DNA of 37,071 nt from Spirochaetaceae bacterium bin103 (GTDB lineage: Bacteria; Spirochaetota; Spirochaetia; SZUA-6; Bin103). Where the stretch lies: assembly GCA_002238925.1 (NCBI GenBank), contig MPNH01000052.1:1-37071 (forward strand), read 5' to 3'. How positions within the stretch are numbered: the stretch's first letter is position 1; the number at the start of each line of letters is the position of its first letter. The notes beneath the pieces are model-generated. The model had not been told where the DNA came from, ran no database searches, and saw only the letters and a program-made list of their open reading frames with translations. The translations under genes and the position numbers were made by a program. Shown here piece after piece: positions 1-7,582 of this stretch.

Positions 1-2
1 AG

Positions 3-341
3 CACGCCCACGACGAACTCAAGAATGGTCTGGCGGCCGGCCACATGCCGAGCCAACGGTTCGCGGTCAACGCGGCGTGGTTGAAGCTGGCGATCCTGAG
101 CTACAACATCGCCAGCGCGATCAAGGGTCTGTGCCTCAGCCCCGAGGAGCGCACCGCGCGCTTCAAAAAGTACCGCTTGCTGCTGGTGCACGTTGCCGGA
201 CGCATGAACCGCAACAACTGCGTGATGCGGCTGCGGCTGTGTGCCTCCGAGCAGACCATCGCGCGCATCGAGGCGGTATGGAAGGTGTTCCGGCTACCCA
301 CCCAAGCTTCGCGCACCAAGCCCTGGCCGCGTGCGGCCTAG
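3..341 (+). CDS. IS1380-family transposase, C-terminal fragment (5' end outside window)
   Basis: The frame is open from the window edge and ends at TAG 339-341, so this is the 3' end of a gene that begins upstream. The visible ~112 residues contain NAAWLKLAILSYNI, then FKKYRLLLVHVAGRM and a final segment ending in FRLPTQ. This pattern is typical of the C-terminal end of IS1380-type DDE transposases, after the catalytic domain: an apolar helix, then a basic region describing tolerance of a lost catalytic core. The DDE residues are outside the window, so activity cannot be judged. No clear terminal inverted repeat could be identified downstream. It marks the left edge of the window as a site of past or present transposition. 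The family call is from recalled sequence pattern, not a search. Confidence 0.7.
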   Translation, partial: HAHDELKNGLAAGHMPSQRFAVNAAWLKLAILSYNIASAIKGLCLSPEERTARFKKYRLLLVHVAGRMNRNNCVMRLRLCASEQTIARIEAVWKVFRLPTQASRTKPWPRAA

Positions 342-630
342 CGGATAGCGCGCCGCCCACCGTTCTCTATAACCCATTCACCGCCACCCCAGCATCACCG
401 AAGGCAGCGCTACGCGCCGAGCACCGGCGATCCGGCTGCGTAGCTCGCTCCGCATCGCCGCCGTCCACTCAAATCCGACTCTGCTCGGCGTCCGACCCTT
501 CCGCGGGCTCGCCGGCGCACTGTTCCATCGCCCGCGGGCGCTGCCGGCGGGCCCCGGCGGCCTTAGGCCGATGAGCACTCTGGAGCCGAGCGGGCCATAC
601 GGTCTACACTGGGTTTGTGAGCAGGACTCG
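342..630. other. Non-coding gap with one long hairpin
   Basis: No convincing gene is seen in these 289 bases. GCTACGC at 409-415 is matched by GCGTAGC at 438-444, a 7-bp stem with a 22-base loop, which may help terminate transcription from the transposase. The 3' part is a very GC-rich run leading into the promoter of the MurA-like gene. Confidence 0.4.
605..610 (+). promoter_or_regulatory. Candidate -10 element (TACACT) of the MurA-like gene
   Basis: TACACT matches the sigma-70 -10 consensus at four of six positions. No good -35 hexamer is visible 16-18 bases upstream. Transcription would start near 617, downstream of the ATG at 571, which argues for the GTG start at 631. Confidence 0.3.
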
Positions 631-1971
631 GTGAACGGTACCTTTCGGATCGTCGGCGGCGTTCCGCTGGCCGGCGAGGTTACTCCCATCCCCAACAAGA
701 ATGCCCTGATGGGCGCGTTGCCGGCGGCGGCGCTGGCCGGCGGCGGCCTCACCTTCGCGGCACTTCCCGATACGCTCGACGTGCACACCTACCTGGAAAT
801 CCTGACCCGGCTCGGAGCGACCGTGACGAGAGCCGTCGACGGCGCCGTGCACGTCGATCCGGGCGGCATCCGGGCGCAGGCGATCGATCCGGCCATGGGA
901 CGGCGGCTGCGCGGCGCGTTCGCGCTTACCGGGCCGCTGCTGGCGCGCCTGGGCTGCGTGGAGATGCCGTTGCCGGGCGGCTGCGAACTGGGTTACCGCG
1001 CGGTGACCGCGCACCTGGACGGCTTCCGCAAGCTGGGCGTGTCCGTGGAGCAGCGCGACGGCTCGGTGCTGCTTACGGCCCCGCGGCGCCACGAGCCTCA
1101 CTACGACATCTGGCTGGTTGAAGCGAGCGTGTCGGCTACCCTGGCCCTTGCCCTGTACACGGCGGGCAGCGGCTTCTCGGTGACCATCCGCGACCCGGCG
1201 TGCGAACCGCACGTGGTGGAGGTGCTCGGCCTGCTGCGGCGCATGGGCGTGGGGGTGGAGGGAGAGGGCACCAACCGGCTCACCGTTCGCGGCCCCGGCA
1301 GGCCGCTGAGCGCCGCCGAGTTCGAAGCCGGCCCCGACTTCGTGGACATTGCCGGCAGCATCACCGCGGCGGCGGTGACCGGCGGCGAGCTGACCATCCG
1401 CGGCGGCAACGCGCCGGAACTGATCGGCGGCATGGCGCACTGGTTTCGCGCCTTCGGCGTCGAGTTGCGCGAGTCGGGCGCCGACCTGCTGGTGGCCGCC
1501 CCGGAAACTCTGCGCATACACTCCGAGCTGCTGCCGCAGGCGGGCCCGGATCTCCCCAAGCTGGTGGTCCGCCCCTGGCCTGGGTTCCCGGTCGACGTGC
1601 TGCCGGTGATGGTGACCCTGGCGTGCAAGAGTGCGGGGGCGATGCTGTTCCAGAACTGGATGTACGAGTCGGGGTTCGACTACGTGCGCGAGCTCAACTA
1701 CCTGGGCGCGGAAATCCTGATATCCGATCCGCACCGCATCATGGTGCGCGATCCGGCAATCGCATTCCGCGGCGGCGAGATCGTTGCCCCCAACATCATC
1801 CAGGGCACCAAGGCGCTGTTCCTGGCCGCCCTCGCCGACCCGGTGGAGACGGTGATCCACGGCGTCGACCTGCTGCGCCGCCGCTACCCCACCATTTTCG
1901 AAACCTACCGCCGCCTCGGCGCGCGCATCGAGTACCACGCGCCGGCCAGGCACGCGGTAGCAAACGCGTAA
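631..1971 (+). CDS. Divergent UDP-GlcNAc 1-carboxyvinyltransferase (MurA/EPSP synthase family)
   Basis: This 446-residue protein has the two-domain enolpyruvyl transferase fold seen in MurA, which moves enolpyruvate from PEP to UDP-GlcNAc in the cytoplasm. Numbered from GTG 631, it keeps the Lys-Asn pair at 23-24 (K22/N23 in E. coli MurA), the catalytic-loop cysteine in PGGCELGYR at about 118, and the general-base Asp in PGFPVD at about 322. Two arginines recalled as active-site residues appear replaced: the usual FENRF is YESGF, and the usual LRAGAAL is IQGTKAL. It may therefore be a paralogue with a changed substrate. GTG 631 is preferred because the Lys/Asn numbering matches MurA and AGGA lies just upstream; ATG 571 would add 20 unrelated residues. 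It lies 37 bases before the enolase gene and is probably co-transcribed. Confidence 0.8.
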   Translation: MNGTFRIVGGVPLAGEVTPIPNKNALMGALPAAALAGGGLTFAALPDTLDVHTYLEILTRLGATVTRAVDGAVHVDPGGIRAQAIDPAMGRRLRGAFALTGPLLARLGCVEMPLPGGCELGYRAVTAHLDGFRKLGVSVEQRDGSVLLTAPRRHEPHYDIWLVEASVSATLALALYTAGSGFSVTIRDPACEPHVVEVLGLLRRMGVGVEGEGTNRLTVRGPGRPLSAAEFEAGPDFVDIAGSITAAAVTGGELTIRGGNAPELIGGMAHWFRAFGVELRESGADLLVAAPETLRIHSELLPQAGPDLPKLVVRPWPGFPVDVLPVMVTLACKSAGAMLFQNWMYESGFDYVRELNYLGAEILISDPHRIMVRDPAIAFRGGEIVAPNIIQGTKALFLAALADPVETVIHGVDLLRRRYPTIFETYRRLGARIEYHAPARHAVANA

Positions 1972-2008
1972 CCGACCGGCGGGCGTACTCGGAGGACCAT
2001 CGACGGCC

Positions 2009-3148
2009 ATGCGCGTAACCGAAGTCCAGGTAATCCCCCTCCGCGGCGCCACCCCGGAAGGCGGCTGGGATACCGAACTGGCGGCCGACGACAATGTCCA
2101 CTGCCTGATCGAGTTGGTCACCGACGAAGGCATGAGCGGTCTGGGCAGCGTGTTCACCTCCGGCAGCCTGGTGGAGGGCGCGCTTGAAGTACTGCGCCCG
2201 CTGCTGATCGGCGCCTCCGCACTCGACCCGGCGGCCACCAGCGAGACCCTGCACCAGCACACCTTCTGGCAGGGCCGCGGCGGCGCCATCACGCACGCCA
2301 TCTCCGGTATCGACATCGCCCTGTGGGACGTGTTCGGGCGCGCCACCGGGCAGCCGGTCAGCCGCCTGCTCGGCGGCCGCCACCGCGAGCGCATCAAGCC
2401 GTACGGGTCGCTGCTGATGGCGGAACCGGCAGAGACCGCCGACCGGGTGCACGCCGCCATCGAGCGCGGCTTCCGCGCCCTGAAGCTGGGCTGGGGACCG
2501 TTCGGGCGCCGCGACGCCGCCACCGACGAGGCGATCGTGCGCGCCGCCCGCGACGCCGCCGGCCCCGGCGTGGAGTTGATGATCGACGCCGGCGGCTCCG
2601 ACGCGTTCTGGCCGCACGGCTACAAGTGGGCGCTGCGCAGCGCGCACATGCTCGCCGGCCACGACATCGCCTGGTTCGAGGAGCCGTTGCGGCCCGACGA
2701 CATCGACGGCTACGCCGCCCTCACCCGCCACGCCCCGCTGCCGATCGCCGGCGGCGAGGTGCTGACCCGGCGGCAGACCTTCCTGCCCTGGATCGAACGG
2801 CGCGCCGTCGACTATCTGCAACCCGACGTGACCAAGGTGGGCGGCCTGACCGAGGAGCACCGCATCGGCCAGTATGCCGACGACCACAACATCCTGCTGG
2901 TCCCGCATGGCTGGAATACCGCCGTCGGCCTCGCCGCCGACCTGCAGCTGGTGGCCGCCGCCGGCAACGCCCGCTGGGTCGAATACATCACTCCGGCCGC
3001 CTACATCGAGGACCTGCTCGCCGAGCCGCTGCAAATGGACGCCGACGGCCTGCTGGCCATCCCCGACGGCCCCGGCCTCGGGCTCGCATTCAACCCCGAC
3101 GGCATCGCCCGCCACGGCGGCGGCCGCCGCCTGCGCATACCCCGTTGA
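2009..3148 (+). CDS. Mandelate racemase/muconate lactonizing enzyme family protein (enolase superfamily)
   Basis: A 379-residue enolase-superfamily enzyme with an N-terminal capping domain and a C-terminal TIM-barrel. The Mg ligands are visible as D193 (MIDAGG), the Glu in WFEEP at 224/225 and E250 (GGE). The mandelate-racemase subgroup His-Asp dyad is present as D273 (QPDVTKVGG) and H300 (VPHGWNT). The basic motif on the other face is K159-L-G-W, so the usual second Lys of KxK is missing. Such enzymes abstract a proton alpha to a carboxylate; most MR-subgroup members with this layout are acid-sugar dehydratases or cycloisomerases. The exact sugar acid cannot be read from sequence. GGAGGA at 1991-1996 lies 12 bases before the ATG. 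It follows the MurA-like gene closely. Confidence 0.85.
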   Translation: MRVTEVQVIPLRGATPEGGWDTELAADDNVHCLIELVTDEGMSGLGSVFTSGSLVEGALEVLRPLLIGASALDPAATSETLHQHTFWQGRGGAITHAISGIDIALWDVFGRATGQPVSRLLGGRHRERIKPYGSLLMAEPAETADRVHAAIERGFRALKLGWGPFGRRDAATDEAIVRAARDAAGPGVELMIDAGGSDAFWPHGYKWALRSAHMLAGHDIAWFEEPLRPDDIDGYAALTRHAPLPIAGGEVLTRRQTFLPWIERRAVDYLQPDVTKVGGLTEEHRIGQYADDHNILLVPHGWNTAVGLAADLQLVAAAGNARWVEYITPAAYIEDLLAEPLQMDADGLLAIPDGPGLGLAFNPDGIARHGGGRRLRIPR

Positions 3149-3173
3149 CGAGGCGGATGCGCTCGCCGAGTCC

Positions 3174-3203
3174 TGGACCCGAAGCGGGTTCGGGTGCAAT
3201 ACT
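3174..3203 (+). promoter_or_regulatory. Candidate promoter of the AlbA_2/ParA-like gene pair
   Basis: TGGACC at 3174-3179 and AATACT at 3198-3203 are separated by 18 bases. A TG dinucleotide at 3195-3196 precedes the second hexamer with one base between, as in extended -10 promoters. Each hexamer matches the sigma-70 consensus at four of six positions. The predicted start near 3210 gives a leader of about 60 bases. Confidence 0.4.
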
Positions 3204-3269
3204 CGGTTGTGGCGGCGAGCGCTCCGCATGCCGATGCCGACTCCTCGTTGGAGGTATTCAGTCGACCGG

Positions 3270-4481
3270 ATGACCGCGTCCTATACCGATTTCCAGCTTG
3301 AACAGATGCTCGCGGATCTTGAGTCGGACCTTGTCGAACGCAAGGAGTCGTTGCAGGGCGACGCACCGACGAAAATCCGGCAGGCAGTGTGCGCGTTCGC
3401 CAACGACTTGCCGGATCATCGTAGGCCGGGCGTCGTATTCGTGGGAGCGGACGACGACGGCAACCCCACCGGCATACCGGTAACGGACCGGCTGTTGCTG
3501 CAGCTTGCCGATGTCAAGACCGACGGCAACATCGTTCCGCCACCGTCGCTCACCGTCGCACAACACGTGCTCAAGGGGACGCCCGTTGCGGTCGTCCTCG
3601 TGCAGCCGTCGGACACCCCTCCCGTCCGCTACCGCGGGCGGACCTGGGTTCGCACCGGGCCTCGCCGAGACATCGCCACCCTACAGGACGAGCGGATCCT
3701 GAACGAGAAGCGCCGCCATCGCGATCGACACTTCGACGCCATCCCGATTCCTAGTGCAAGTGTGGACGATCTCGATCTGCGACGCTTCGATGAGGAGTAC
3801 CTGCCACTTGCCGTTGACACCGCCACCCTTGAGCAGAACGAACGCACCATCGAGCAGCGGCTCGCTGCCATGAAGATGATCGGCTCCGCCGACAGTCCCG
3901 AACCGACCATCGCCGGCATACTCGTCCTGGGCAGGAACCCGCGCGAGTTCCTGCCGGGCGCGTACTGTCAATTCCTTCGGATCGCCGGAAATGACCTCAG
4001 CGATCCGGTCACGGATGAAGCACTCTGCGACGGCCCACTCTTGAGCGTCGTGAGGCGGCTCGACGACAAGCTCCTCGCTCACAACCGTACCGCCGTAGAC
4101 TTCACTTCTTCTGAACGGGAAGTCCGCACGCCGACCTATCCACTGCCCGCGCTGCAACAGCTTGCGCGCAACGCCATCATGCATCGGACGTACGAAGGCA
4201 CGAACAGTCCCGTGCACGTCTATTGGTTCGACGACCGCATCGAGATCACCAGTCCCGGGGGTCCGTACGGCGCGGTTTCGGCGGCCAACTTCGGACAGCC
4301 CGGACTGGTCGATTACCGAAACCCTATCCTGGCAGAGTCGATGCGCGTGTTGGGGCTGGTGCAGCGCTACGGCGCCGGCATCCCAAGCGCGAGACGGCAC
4401 TTGCGTGACAACGGCCAGAGCGAGCCGGAGTTCCGGGTCGAGCCGAACTGGGTGCAGTGTACGGTGCGGTCCCGATCATGA
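3270..4481 (+). CDS. ATP-binding protein with N-terminal AlbA_2 (Schlafen-like) domain and C-terminal HATPase
   Basis: A 403-residue protein. Residues about 5-115 form an AlbA_2/Schlafen-type domain: ESDLVERKESLQ, the FANDLP helix, then VVFVGADDDG. The C-terminal part, about 290-395, is a GHKL-like ATPase (HATPase_c_4): an N-box-like LARNAIMHRTY, ITSPGGPYG, and a final GLVQRYGAGIPSARRHL helix. This architecture is found in proteins annotated as RecG-like or transcriptional-regulator ATPases whose roles are mostly unknown. ATG 3270 matches the usual N-terminus of the family. In-frame ATGs at 3228 and 3234 are possible alternatives, because the GGAGG before 3270 is rather distant. Its stop codon overlaps the start of the ParA-like gene (ATGA), so the two are probably translationally coupled. 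Confidence 0.78.
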   Translation: MTASYTDFQLEQMLADLESDLVERKESLQGDAPTKIRQAVCAFANDLPDHRRPGVVFVGADDDGNPTGIPVTDRLLLQLADVKTDGNIVPPPSLTVAQHVLKGTPVAVVLVQPSDTPPVRYRGRTWVRTGPRRDIATLQDERILNEKRRHRDRHFDAIPIPSASVDDLDLRRFDEEYLPLAVDTATLEQNERTIEQRLAAMKMIGSADSPEPTIAGILVLGRNPREFLPGAYCQFLRIAGNDLSDPVTDEALCDGPLLSVVRRLDDKLLAHNRTAVDFTSSEREVRTPTYPLPALQQLARNAIMHRTYEGTNSPVHVYWFDDRIEITSPGGPYGAVSAANFGQPGLVDYRNPILAESMRVLGLVQRYGAGIPSARRHLRDNGQSEPEFRVEPNWVQCTVRSRS

Positions 4482-5512
4482 GCACGGCACCGGTTCTCAC
4501 CTTTTTCAACAATAAGGGCGGAGTGGGCAAGACGTCGCTGGTCTACCACGTCTCGTGGATGCTCTCCGAACTCGGCCATACGGTATTGGTAGCGGACCTC
4601 GACCCGCAGGCCAATCTGACCGCGGCGTTTCTCAGTGAGCAAGGGCTGGAGAAACTGTGGGATGAACCTGTTGGAAAGCAAGGAAAAACAATCTTTCAGT
4701 GCGTTGAGCGACTCGCCGGCGTAGGCGATATCCGCGACCCGAGGCTGCTTCGGGTCACCGATGAGCTCTATTTTCTCGCCGGTGACCTTGCGCTGTCCGG
4801 ATTTGAGGATCTGTTGTCGGCCGAGTGGCCGAATTGCTTGGGAAGTCAGAACCTGTATCGTCCGTTTCGCGTAATCACGTCGTTCTGGCAAGTTATCCAG
4901 TCGGGTGCTCGTCGATGCAGAGCGGAGTTCGTTCTGGTCGACGTAGGCCCGAGCCTGGGCGCGGTGAACCGGTCGGCGCTCATTGCTACGGACTACGTTG
5001 TCGTGCCGCTCGCTGCCGACCTGTTTTCGCGCCAGGGGCTGCGGAACCTGGGGCCGACGCTCCGTAGGTGGCGGTCGGATTGGAAGAAACGGCGCGGCAA
5101 CTGGGAGGCGCCTGAGTTTGCGCTGCCGGAGGGGTTCATGCTCCCAATCGGCTATCTCATCCAACAACACGGTGTGCGCCTGAGCCGCCCGGTGGAAGCG
5201 TACGACCGCTGGGTGAGGCGCATGCCGGCCGAGTATTCGGCGAGCGTCCTGGACATACCACCTCCCAGGTCAGCGCCAAGCGATCCACGGGAAGACGCGA
5301 ACGCGATCGCAACGGTGAAGCACTACCGGAGTCTCGTGCCCCTGGCGCAAGATGCCGGCAAGCCGATCTTCGCGCTCGCTCCGGCGGACGGCGCGATCGG
5401 CAGTCACGCGGCATCTGCCCGCGACGCTTTTCACGACTTCAAGGAACTCACGGAAGAAATCGTGCGCCGCGTCAATCGCGAAGTGCTGCTGCGCAGGCCG
5501 GCGCGGGCCTGA
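4478..5512 (+). CDS. ParA/MinD-like AAA ATPase
   Basis: A 344-residue P-loop ATPase of the ParA/Soj type. It begins with the deviant Walker A motif KGGVGKTS (K13 is the signature lysine, K18 the P-loop lysine), followed by ADLDPQANLT at about 39-48 and a Walker-B-like FVLVDVGPSLG near 150. Classical ParA proteins position plasmids or chromosomes with a ParB partner; no ParB gene or parS-like repeat is visible here. The ATG overlaps the stop of the AlbA_2 gene by one base, so the two proteins probably act together. A solitary ParA-like ATPase coupled to an AlbA_2/HATPase protein resembles an accessory island module, but no established function is known to me. Start chosen for the ATGA overlap rather than ATG 4457. 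Confidence 0.8.
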   Translation: MSTAPVLTFFNNKGGVGKTSLVYHVSWMLSELGHTVLVADLDPQANLTAAFLSEQGLEKLWDEPVGKQGKTIFQCVERLAGVGDIRDPRLLRVTDELYFLAGDLALSGFEDLLSAEWPNCLGSQNLYRPFRVITSFWQVIQSGARRCRAEFVLVDVGPSLGAVNRSALIATDYVVVPLAADLFSRQGLRNLGPTLRRWRSDWKKRRGNWEAPEFALPEGFMLPIGYLIQQHGVRLSRPVEAYDRWVRRMPAEYSASVLDIPPPRSAPSDPREDANAIATVKHYRSLVPLAQDAGKPIFALAPADGAIGSHAASARDAFHDFKELTEEIVRRVNREVLLRRPARA

Positions 5513-5556
5513 CAGGTGCCCATGCCGCAGATGGCGCATCCTGCCGCCCCGGCCGC

Positions 5557-5585
5557 TGGACGCCGGTGCCGGCCACCGGTATCTT
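5557..5585 (+). promoter_or_regulatory. Promoter of importer operon 1 with a palindrome filling the spacer
   Basis: TGGACG (5557-5562) and TATCTT (5580-5585) are 17 bases apart. The 17 bases between them, 5563-5579, are CCGGTG-CCGGC-CACCGG, a palindrome with perfect 6-bp arms. A regulator bound there would sit between the -35 and -10 elements, so this is a strong candidate operator. The predicted start near 5592 leaves only about 8 bases before the ATG at 5600, and no Shine-Dalgarno sequence is visible. Confidence 0.5.
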
Positions 5586-5599
5586 AGCCGACGATCCCG

Positions 5600-6553
5600 A
5601 TGGCATCCGAATCTCTGGTAGACAGCGGCACCCGAACCAACCGCCGCTCCCGCCTGCTGCGCGAACTGGCGCGCGACTATCAACTGCACCTGATCATCGC
5701 GCTGCCGGTGATCTGGTTCATCATCTTCAAGTACCTGCCGATGTACGGCGCGCAGATCGCGTTCCGGGACTTCGCCGCCGCCAAGGGCATCTGGGGCAGC
5801 CCGTGGGTGGGGCTGGACCACTTCACGCGGTTCTTCGAGTCCTACCTGTTCTGGCGCATCCTCGGCAACACGTTCTTCCTCAGCATCTACACGCTCGCCG
5901 CCACCTTTCCGATCCCGATCGTGCTGGCGCTGTCGATCAACAACGCCAACAGCCGCACGTTCCGCAAGGCGGTGCAGATGATCATTTATGCTCCCTACTT
6001 CATCTCCACGGTGGTGATGGTGGGGCTGCTGATCCAGTTCCTGTCCACCTCGGTGGGCGTGGTCGGGCCGCTGATGCTGGCGCTGGGCATGGAGCCGGTG
6101 TCCTACATGGGCCGTCCGGAGGCGTTCCAGTCGATCTACGTGTGGTCGCACGTGTGGCAGTTCTCCGGCTTCGGCACCATCATCTACCTGGCCGCACTGG
6201 CCGGCATCGACCCCGAGTTGCACGAGGCGGCGATCATCGATGGCGCCACCAAGCTGCAGCGCACCCGCTTCATAGACATCCCCGGCATCATGCCGACCGC
6301 CGTGATCCTGTTCATCCTCACCCTCGGCCAGCTCATGAACATCGGCTTCGAGAAGGTCTACAACATGCAGAACGACCTCAACCTCGAACGCTCCGAGGTG
6401 ATTCAGACCTACGTCTACAAGATCGGCCTGACCGGCATCCCGCGCTTCTCCTACGCGTCGGCGATCGGCCTGTTCAACTCGGTGATCAACTTCGGCTTGA
6501 TCATGGTCGGCAACTGGATTGCCAAGCGGCTCGGCGGGACCAGTCTCTGGTGA
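5600..6553 (+). CDS. ABC transporter permease, LplB-like (importer 1, first subunit)
   Basis: A 317-residue inner-membrane protein of the binding-protein-dependent permease family. After a basic N-terminus there are six predicted membrane segments, beginning with HLIIALPVIWFIIF and ending near the C-terminus at SVINFGLIMVGNW. The cytoplasmic EAA loop, which docks the ATPase, is clear: EAAIIDGATKLQRTRFIDIPGIMP, about residues 211-234. The GLDHFTRFF and ALAGIDPELHEAA segments and the C-terminal GTSLW are hallmarks of LplB-type sugar permeases. It forms a heterodimer with the next gene product and takes substrate from the binding protein at 7583-9250. Its TGA overlaps the GTG start of that permease. 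No ATPase gene is linked. Confidence 0.9.
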   Translation: MASESLVDSGTRTNRRSRLLRELARDYQLHLIIALPVIWFIIFKYLPMYGAQIAFRDFAAAKGIWGSPWVGLDHFTRFFESYLFWRILGNTFFLSIYTLAATFPIPIVLALSINNANSRTFRKAVQMIIYAPYFISTVVMVGLLIQFLSTSVGVVGPLMLALGMEPVSYMGRPEAFQSIYVWSHVWQFSGFGTIIYLAALAGIDPELHEAAIIDGATKLQRTRFIDIPGIMPTAVILFILTLGQLMNIGFEKVYNMQNDLNLERSEVIQTYVYKIGLTGIPRFSYASAIGLFNSVINFGLIMVGNWIAKRLGGTSLW

Positions 6554-7542
6554 GCAATCTCGCGGCAACGGGACCCGAGGGCGCGCGCGCTGCCCCGCCG
6601 GCACGGTCCGCAACCCCGCGCAGGCGCATCCGCGGCTCGCGCCCCCGCCAACCCCGCATCCGCGGCTCGCGCGCCGATCAGCTCTACGACGTGGTCAATG
6701 TCGTCGTGCTGACGGTGATTGCGCTCGGAGTGCTCTACCCGCTGGTGTACATCGTCAGCTCGTCGTTCAGCAATCCGGCCGCGGTTACCTCGGGGCGGGT
6801 GTGGCTGTGGCCGGTGGAACCTTCGCTGATCGCCTACGAGCGGGTGTACAACTACCCCACCATCTGGCGCGGCTACGCCAATACCATCTTCTACACGGTG
6901 TTCGGCACCGCCATCAGCGTCGCGCTCACCCTGCTGGCGGCCTACCCCGTCTCGCGGCGGCGCTTCCGCGGCCGCAACATCTACATGTTCCTGTTCGTGT
7001 TCACGATGATCTTCGACGGCGGCATCATTCCCACCTACCTGGTGGTGCGCGGCGCGGGCATGATCAACACCCGCTGGGCAATGCTGATTCCCACCGCGGT
7101 GGCGGCCTGGAACGTGATCATTACCCGCACCTTCTTCCAGGTGAACGTGCCCGACGAGTTGCTGGAGGCGGCGCAGATCGACGGCAGCAGCGACATGCAG
7201 TTCTTCTGGCACGTGGTGCTGCCGATTTCCGGGGCGATCGTCGCGGTGAACACGCTGTTCTACGCCGTGTACAAGTGGAATTCCTTCTTCGAGGCGTTCC
7301 TGTATCTGAACAACCAGCGGCTGGTGCCGTTGCAGATCGTGCTGCGCAACATCCTGGTGGTGAACTCGATGGACGCTTCCCTGTTCGCCATCTCCGCCGG
7401 CTCCGACGCGGCCCAGTCGCAGCTGCGCGAGTTGATCAAGTTCGCGGTGATCGTGGTGGCGAGCGTGCCGGTGCTGATGCTCTACCCATTCGTACAGAAG
7501 TATTTCGTGAGAGGCGTGCTGATAGGATCGATCAAGGGATGA
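6550..7542 (+). CDS. ABC transporter permease, YtcP/CarB-like (importer 1, second subunit)
   Basis: A 330-residue permease with six predicted membrane segments. The first is VVNVVVLTVIALGVLYPLVYI, and the protein ends VQKYFVRGVLIGSIKG, a C-terminus characteristic of the YtcP/CarB group. The EAA loop reads LLEAAQIDGSSDMQFFWHVV. The GTG start at 6550 overlaps the stop of the LplB-like gene (GTGA), so the two are translationally coupled and probably made in equal amounts. The first ~42 residues are an unusual basic extension containing RIRGSR twice, coded by a duplicated 18-base stretch; related permeases begin close to the first membrane helix. An alternative start further in would remove this extension, but no better start codon with a ribosome site was seen. 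Confidence 0.88.
   Translation: MSNLAATGPEGARAAPPARSATPRRRIRGSRPRQPRIRGSRADQLYDVVNVVVLTVIALGVLYPLVYIVSSSFSNPAAVTSGRVWLWPVEPSLIAYERVYNYPTIWRGYANTIFYTVFGTAISVALTLLAAYPVSRRRFRGRNIYMFLFVFTMIFDGGIIPTYLVVRGAGMINTRWAMLIPTAVAAWNVIITRTFFQVNVPDELLEAAQIDGSSDMQFFWHVVLPISGAIVAVNTLFYAVYKWNSFFEAFLYLNNQRLVPLQIVLRNILVVNSMDASLFAISAGSDAAQSQLRELIKFAVIVVASVPVLMLYPFVQKYFVRGVLIGSIKG
6625..6672 (+). repeat. Direct repeat of 18 bases in the permease N-terminal coding region
   Basis: CGCATCCGCGGCTCGCGC occurs at 6625-6642 and again at 6655-6672, a period of 30 bases. It encodes RIRGSR twice in the cytoplasmic N-terminal tail of the permease. The exact match suggests a recent in-frame duplication. Confidence 0.8.
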
Positions 7543-7565
7543 GCCTCTCCATCCCGCAACACATC

Positions 7566-7575
7566 AAGGAGGAGG
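7566..7575 (+). promoter_or_regulatory. Strong ribosome binding site of the importer 1 binding protein
   Basis: AAGGAGGAGG lies 7 bases before ATG 7583, a near-perfect anti-16S match. It is much stronger than the sites of the two permeases upstream, fitting the need for excess binding protein over permease. Confidence 0.8.
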
Positions 7576-7582
7576 TCTGAAC

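Noticed and set aside
604..2523. Long open frames on the minus strand opposite the MurA-like and enolase genes, and similar long frames opposite most other genes
   Set aside because: They have no start signals and biased, low-complexity residues, and mirror GC-rich codons of the real genes. They are shadows.
2874..3269. Upstream extension of the AlbA_2 gene reading through the end of the enolase gene
   Set aside because: The extension is out-of-frame enolase coding sequence; the family N-terminus begins at 3270.
5566..6549. Fusion frame joining the first and second permeases of importer 1
   Set aside because: Sequence before GTG 6550 is the shadow of the first permease in another frame; the GTGA overlap defines the start.
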